Part shown: positions 4,372 to 7,636 of the stretch, piece by piece
How the letters are laid out: every line of letters starts with the position of its first letter
How positions within the stretch are numbered: the first letter of the stretch is position 1
NCBI GenBank assembly: GCA_030705745.1
Contig: JAUZPT010000129.1
Span: 1-7,636 of the forward strand
Source: Bacillota bacterium
Lineage (GTDB): Bacteria; Bacillota; Bacilli; Bacillales; Cytobacillaceae
Length of the DNA: 7,636 nucleotides
Direction: 5' to 3'
Notes under the pieces: generated by a model
What the model was told of the DNA's origin: nothing
Seen by the model: only the letters and a program-made list of their open reading frames with translations
The model's database searches: none
Translations under genes and position numbers: made by a program

Positions 4372-6891
4372 ATGGCAAAAAAAATCATCATAGTCGGAGG
4401 CGTGGCCGGTGGTGCGACCGCTGCCGCACGTTTAAGACGATTGGATGAAGCATCGGAAATAATCATATTCGAGCGCGGAGAATACATCTCCTTTGCGAAC
4501 TGCGGGCTTCCTTATTATATTGGCGGAACAATCCCAGAACGCAGCAAGCTCCTTGTTCAAACAGTTGAAGGCATGTCAAAAAAATTCAATCTCGATATTC
4601 GTAATCTTAGCGAAGTCGCGAAGATAAACCGCGAGCGAAAAACCGTTACTGTCCAAAACCTGCAGACGTTGGAAGTATATGATGAATCGTATGACGTCCT
4701 TATTTTGTCACCAGGCGCGAGTCCAATCAAACCGCCGATTCCCGGCATCGATACCGCTGAGGACTTATTTACACTGCGCAACATCCCGGATACGGACAAA
4801 ATCAAGTCCTATGTAGATAATCAAAAACCGAAAAAAGCAACCGTCATTGGAGGCGGTTTTATCGGCATCGAAATGACGGAAAATCTTTGGGATCTCGGCA
4901 TTGACGTAACACTGATCGAAATGTCCGATCAAATCATGGCTCCGATTGATTTTGAAATGGCATCAATTTTACACAGCCACCTGCGCGAAAAAGGAGTGCA
5001 TTTAATTTTAAAAGATGGTGTTTCTTCTTTCGAAAACAAAGGGAAGATGGTCAAGCTCAACAGCGGCCGCTCCATCGAAACCAACATGATTATTCTCGCA
5101 ATTGGCGTGAAGCCGGAAAATCATTTGGCTGTGAGCTCCGGTTTGAAAGTGGGCGAACGCGGAGGCATTTCTGTAAACGAATTTTTACAAACCGAAGATC
5201 CATCCATTTACGCCATCGGTGATGCCATTGAAGTAAAGGACTTCATCAACGGCCGTCCAACGCAAATCCCTCTAGCCTGGCCAGCCAATCGGCAGGGACG
5301 GATTGTCGCAGATCATATCAATGGAATACTCTCCAAATACCCAGGCACTCTTGGAACCTCGATTGCAAAGGTATTTGACATGACAGTTGCCGCTACAGGC
5401 AATAATGAAAAAACATTAAAACGATTCGGCATTCCATATGAAGTCGTCCATGTGCATCCTGGCTCGCATGCGGGTTACTATCCCGGCGCATTTCCCATCG
5501 CCCTGAAGCTTATTTTTGAAAAAGAAACAGGTAAAATCTATGGTGCACAAGCTGTTTCCTACGACGGAGCCGATAAGCGCATCGACGTGATTGCGACGGC
5601 AATAAAAGGCAGCCTAACGATATTTGATTTACCCGATTTGGAGCTTGCTTATGCTCCCCCTTATTCGTCAGCAAAAGATCCGGTCAATATGGCGGGCTAC
5701 GCAGCGTCAAATATAGCCGAGGGCTTAGTTGAAACGGTCCAATGGCATGAAATCGACGACATCGTCACAAAAGGCGGCTTCCTGATCGACTTCCGTGAAC
5801 CGATCGAGCGTGACATGGGCTTCATTAAAGGATCCATCAATATCCCATTGGGCGACTTGCGAGACCGTTTAAACGAACTTCCAAAAGGAGAAACCATCTA
5901 TGTCTCCTGCCAGGTTGGTCTGCGCGGCTATCTGGCTGCACGTATACTAACACAGCATGGCATACACGTAAAAAACCTTGACGGAGGCTACAAAACGTAT
6001 TCCAGCGTATTTGAACCAGCGGTCGACAACACTGCCGACGTCCCGGTCAATGACTCAGGCGTTCTGGAGATCACCTCCGTTACCGGCAATGAAAATGAGA
6101 AAAAGAACACGGAACCAATTATGATTAATGCATGCGGCCTGCAATGCCCTGGTCCGATCATGCAAGTATTTAAAGCGATGAACGAGATGGCAGCTGGTGA
6201 TACCCTTGAAGTACACGCAACAGATCCCGGGTTTGCGAGGGATATCAAGTCGTGGGCAGCTAAAACCGGCAACACCCTCCTTGAATCAAAATTTGAGGAT
6301 AAAAAATTTAAAGCCGTGCTCCAAAAGGGCGGCGATTCTCGTAACGTTAGCAGTGAAACTTCGGCAGCTGTCGAGTCAGAAACGCAAGTATCAGCGTCTC
6401 CTTCCTTTGCGGGCCAAACTAAGGATGGTACGACGATGGTGGTGTTCAGCGGGGACCTCGACAAAACGATCGCTTCGTTTATCATTGCGTGTGGAGCAGC
6501 TGCAATGGGCAAAAAAGTGACAATGTTCTTCACCTTTTGGGGACTCAATGTACTGCGCCGCAGTGATGCCCCGCATGTCGAAAAAGACATGGTGGAAAAA
6601 ATGTTTGGGATGATGATGCCGAAGGGTGTCAATGAGCTGCCTCTTTCAAAAATGAATATGGGCGGCATGGGCGCAAAAATGATCAATCATGCGATGCATC
6701 GAAAAAATGTCGACGACCTTGCAACATTGATGAAAAATGCAATGGAGGCAGGCGTCAATCTTGTCGCTTGCTCGATGTCTATGGACATTATGGGCATAAA
6801 AGCGGAAGAACTGATCGACGGAGTAGATATTGGCGGTGTCGCATCTTATTTGGGTGATGCCGAGGAATCGAGTTTGAATTTGTTCATCTAG
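4372..6891 (+). CDS. Four-domain persulfide protein: CoA-disulfide reductase - rhodanese - TusA - DsrE fusion
   Basis: This is an 839-residue protein. Residues 1-450 are a flavin CoA-disulfide/CoA-persulfide reductase: FAD motif VGGVAGGATAAARLRR (8-23), redox Cys44 in FANCGLPYYIGG, NAD(P)H motif IGGGFIGIE (159-167) with Glu183 after the second strand suggesting NADH, FAD motif AIGDA (281-285), and Tyr369/370 and Tyr427 where the family has active-site tyrosines. Residues 455-548 are a rhodanese with active loop CQVGLR (513-518). Residues 583-652 are TusA with CGLQCPGP (Cys588, Cys592). Residues 686-839 are a DsrE-like domain with Cys707 and Cys800 (VACSMSMDIMG) and a Met-rich stretch (744-775). 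Ser/Glu/Thr-rich linkers lie at 550-582 and 653-685. Known chemistry of the families predicts reduction of CoA persulfide or disulfide and passage of sulfane sulfur between cysteines in the cytoplasm; the order of transfer is inferred. No targeting signal is seen. AAAGGAG lies 9 nt before the ATG. Shorter CoADR-rhodanese fusions are well known, and four-domain forms occur in Firmicutes. Confidence 0.92.
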   Translation: MAKKIIIVGGVAGGATAAARLRRLDEASEIIIFERGEYISFANCGLPYYIGGTIPERSKLLVQTVEGMSKKFNLDIRNLSEVAKINRERKTVTVQNLQTLEVYDESYDVLILSPGASPIKPPIPGIDTAEDLFTLRNIPDTDKIKSYVDNQKPKKATVIGGGFIGIEMTENLWDLGIDVTLIEMSDQIMAPIDFEMASILHSHLREKGVHLILKDGVSSFENKGKMVKLNSGRSIETNMIILAIGVKPENHLAVSSGLKVGERGGISVNEFLQTEDPSIYAIGDAIEVKDFINGRPTQIPLAWPANRQGRIVADHINGILSKYPGTLGTSIAKVFDMTVAATGNNEKTLKRFGIPYEVVHVHPGSHAGYYPGAFPIALKLIFEKETGKIYGAQAVSYDGADKRIDVIATAIKGSLTIFDLPDLELAYAPPYSSAKDPVNMAGYAASNIAEGLVETVQWHEIDDIVTKGGFLIDFREPIERDMGFIKGSINIPLGDLRDRLNELPKGETIYVSCQVGLRGYLAARILTQHGIHVKNLDGGYKTYSSVFEPAVDNTADVPVNDSGVLEITSVTGNENEKKNTEPIMINACGLQCPGPIMQVFKAMNEMAAGDTLEVHATDPGFARDIKSWAAKTGNTLLESKFEDKKFKAVLQKGGDSRNVSSETSAAVESETQVSASPSFAGQTKDGTTMVVFSGDLDKTIASFIIACGAAAMGKKVTMFFTFWGLNVLRRSDAPHVEKDMVEKMFGMMMPKGVNELPLSKMNMGGMGAKMINHAMHRKNVDDLATLMKNAMEAGVNLVACSMSMDIMGIKAEELIDGVDIGGVASYLGDAEESSLNLFI

Positions 6892-6897
6892 TCGTGT

Positions 6898-7023
6898 AGG
6901 AGGCTGACTCATAAGGGTCCGACTCCCTCGTTTAGTCACAATATGTAGAATACGTTTATTTTAATGTATCTATATTTTGTAGCTGAGGGGTCGGACTCTT
7001 TGCTTTGAGTCAGCCTCTTTTTT
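6898..7023 (+). terminator. Nested inverted-repeat element acting as terminator of the fusion gene
   Basis: Outer arms GAGGCTGACTCA (6900-6911) and TGAGTCAGCCTC (7006-7017) pair over 12 bp, 14 with the flanking A-T and G-U pairs, followed by six T (7018-7023). Inside, GTCCGAC (6917-6923) pairs with GTCGGAC (6990-6996), extended by TCC/GGG. The central 55 nt is AT-rich and unpaired. The right arm can alternatively form a small local hairpin GACTC-N8-GAGTC (6994-7011). The U-tract lies only on the plus side, so it works for the upstream gene. The arms match the hairpin at 855-881, which suggests a dispersed repeat or MITE-like origin. Confidence 0.75.
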
Positions 7024-7149
7024 AAAAAAATTTTCGTGAAAATCAAAAACATTTTGACAGCAACCGCCACGTTTCAACGGAAAATCCCATAAAAACATGC
7101 TAAATGGACTGCTCCCGTCAGAATTTGTTGGAATTTTTGTTGTTTCATT

Positions 7150-7178
7150 TTGGTTAAAAGACGGTATTATCATAATAT
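7150..7178 (+). promoter_or_regulatory. Weak candidate promoter for the small gene
   Basis: TTGGTT (7150-7155), 17 nt, TAATAT (7173-7178), in the AT-rich 209-nt gap that follows the terminator. The hexamers match consensus at three and four positions. An overlapping CATAATATA (7171-7179) fits the CATANNNTA -10 of the sporulation factor sigma-K, but the expected AC at the -35 is missing. No other convincing element is seen between 7024 and 7232. Confidence 0.25.
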
Positions 7179-7232
7179 AAAATTTGGAATTTCGGAACGG
7201 ACTTAAATAATCGAAATAAGGGAGTGTTTTTA

Positions 7233-7334
7233 ATGAAGATTAAGGTCGGAAGCTGGAGAATGTTAAGCTCGCAGGACAAATTATTTATCCTAAAAATACT
7301 CAGTGAACGGTCAAAAGCAAAAAAGAGCGCTTAA
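7233..7334 (+). CDS. Small basic protein, 33 residues, unknown function
   Basis: The gene has an ATG with AAGGGAG 8 nt upstream and ends at TAA. The product begins MKIKVGSWRMLSSQDKLF and continues through a short amphipathic stretch (KLFILKILSERSKAKKSA) with many Lys and Arg residues and no cysteine. No signal peptide or clear transmembrane helix is seen. A strong terminator follows 86 nt after the stop, so it appears to be a stand-alone small transcription unit. I do not recognise the family. It does not look like SinI, Sda or a Spo0E-type small regulator by sequence. The support is the ribosome binding site and its place between two terminators; a chance ORF remains possible. Confidence 0.5.
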   Translation: MKIKVGSWRMLSSQDKLFILKILSERSKAKKSA

Positions 7335-7420
7335 TCTACCGATTTGTGTCTTGCCGGTGCGCTCGTTTTGCCATTTTCATGCATATTCGCGATTTTTCAT
7401 ATAACAAAAATACTGATGAG

Positions 7421-7446
7421 CCCAGCGGACCCCGCGTGGGTTTTTT
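7421..7446 (+). terminator. Rho-independent terminator downstream of the small gene
   Basis: CCCAGCGG (7421-7428) pairs with CCGC-G-TGGG (7432-7440), an 8-bp GC-rich stem with one bulged G and an ACC loop, followed directly by six T (7441-7446). It lies 86 nt after the stop of the 33-codon gene. Confidence 0.85.
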
Positions 7447-7519
7447 ATGATGAGGTTTGTTTTTTTAAAACTGGCGGGTTTAGGGATGGAAATTTGATGT
7501 TTGGATGCAGTGGTCCTCC

Positions 7520-7550
7520 GGTATCCCGAGAATCCGTTCATCCGGATACC
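7520..7550 (+). other. Hairpin directly before a terminator, possible structured RNA
   Basis: GGTATCC (7520-7526) and GGATACC (7544-7550) pair over 7 bp around a 17-nt loop, ending one base before the terminator hairpin at 7552. GGATG (7503-7507) could instead pair with CATCC (7539-7543), and CTGGC (7471-7475) could pair with GCCAG of the terminator stem, so switching is conceivable. No known riboswitch core is recognised. Confidence 0.35.
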
Positions 7551-7551
7551 T

Positions 7552-7575
7552 AGCCAGGCTATCGCCTGGCTTTTT
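7552..7575 (+). terminator. Perfect 8-bp terminator hairpin
   Basis: AGCCAGGC (7552-7559), loop TATC, GCCTGGCT (7564-7571), then four more T. No gene ends just upstream, so it ends either a non-coding transcript starting after 7446 or read-through from the small gene. Confidence 0.8.
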
Positions 7576-7593
7576 AACTTGCCCTTAAGAGCC

Positions 7594-7625
7594 AAAAGTG
7601 GGTATTTCAACTTCAAACGTGGGTA
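7594..7625. repeat. GTGGGTA direct repeats, 21 bp apart
   Basis: GTGGGTA occurs at 7598-7604 and 7619-7625, each preceded by an A-rich run (AAAA or AAAC). The 21-bp period is two helical turns, so two protein monomers would sit on the same face. Repeats of this sort mark the ends of some insertion sequences, such as the IS21 family, but the window stops too soon to show a transposase. Confidence 0.45.
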
Positions 7626-7636
7626 AATGGAGGCGA

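Larger units (their letters stand above)
7335..7636. other. Gene-free end region with terminators and repeats
   Basis: No convincing gene is seen on either strand. Frames at 7344-7553 (plus) and 7377-7616 (minus) cross the terminator hairpins and lack ribosome binding sites. The region holds the terminator at 7421-7446, two adjacent hairpins at 7520-7575, and direct GTGGGTA repeats at 7598 and 7619. Confidence 0.6.

Noticed and set aside
5988..6686. Long minus-strand open frame (232 codons) antisense to the fusion gene
   Set aside because: It has no ribosome binding site, and its opposite strand encodes conserved rhodanese, TusA and DsrE motifs; it is a shadow frame.
7030..7043. Palindrome ATTTTCGTGAAAAT
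   Set aside because: It lies in a very AT-rich stretch after the terminator, with no neighbouring promoter or second copy.
7344..7553. Plus-strand frame with a hydrophobic N-terminus starting at TTG
   Set aside because: There is no ribosome binding site, it runs through a strong terminator and a hairpin, and the composition after residue 30 is not protein-like.
7470..7575. Resemblance to a ZTP (pfl) riboswitch: ACTGGCGG and later CGCCTGGC
   Set aside because: The conserved 5' stem sequence and the invariant 3' loop are absent, and CGCCTGGC is fully explained by the terminator stem.
7377..7616. Minus-strand 79-codon frame
   Set aside because: It crosses both terminator hairpins, has no recognisable domain and no good start signal.

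Overview
The window reads as a chromosomal segment of a Bacillaceae-type Firmicute. Evidence for this: strong AGGAGG-like ribosome binding sites, short intergenic gaps with U-tailed terminators, a lipoprotein cytochrome c551, and the order yvjA - cccB - ftsE - ftsX, which matches what I recall of Bacillus subtilis. A genus cannot be named from sequence alone.

Left part (1-4036, all minus strand, so read from right to left): a YitT/DUF2179 membrane protein (yvjA), a small lipid-anchored cytochrome c551 (cccB), the divisome-type ABC pair ftsE-ftsX (11-nt overlap), and the N-terminal 248 codons of a secreted coiled-coil protein of the EnvC/PcsB/CwlO type, whose catalytic end lies beyond position 1. 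FtsEX normally acts by moving such a coiled-coil hydrolase or activator, so the three form a cell-wall remodelling module. A hairpin terminator separates ftsX from the hydrolase gene, and another separates cccB from ftsE, so these are adjacent transcription units and not one operon.

Middle (4037-4371): a divergent regulatory region. On the minus strand there is a good sigma-A promoter for yvjA (TTTACA-17-TATACT) with an inverted repeat in its spacer. On the plus strand there is an extended -10 promoter, and where its -35 would be sits a TTATA-CCCC-TA-CCCC-TATAA motif that resembles operators of the CsoR/CstR repressor family.

Right part (4372-6891, plus strand): one 839-residue gene that fuses four sulfur-handling modules: CoA-disulfide/CoA-persulfide reductase, rhodanese, TusA and DsrE-like. 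Each keeps its cysteine(s), so the protein looks like a one-chain sulfane-sulfur relay. The motif upstream suggests control by a persulfide-sensing repressor. The gene ends in an unusual ~125-nt nested inverted repeat whose outer arms resemble the hairpin after ftsX, suggesting a dispersed repeat used as a terminator.

Far right (7024-7636): an AT-rich spacer, a 33-codon small gene with a good ribosome binding site, its terminator, a second pair of adjacent hairpins ending in a U-tract, and a pair of GTGGGTA direct repeats 21 bp apart at the edge, possibly the end of an insertion sequence. The most interesting items are the four-domain sulfur fusion with its putative operator, the shared hairpin repeat, and the small-gene/hairpin region.
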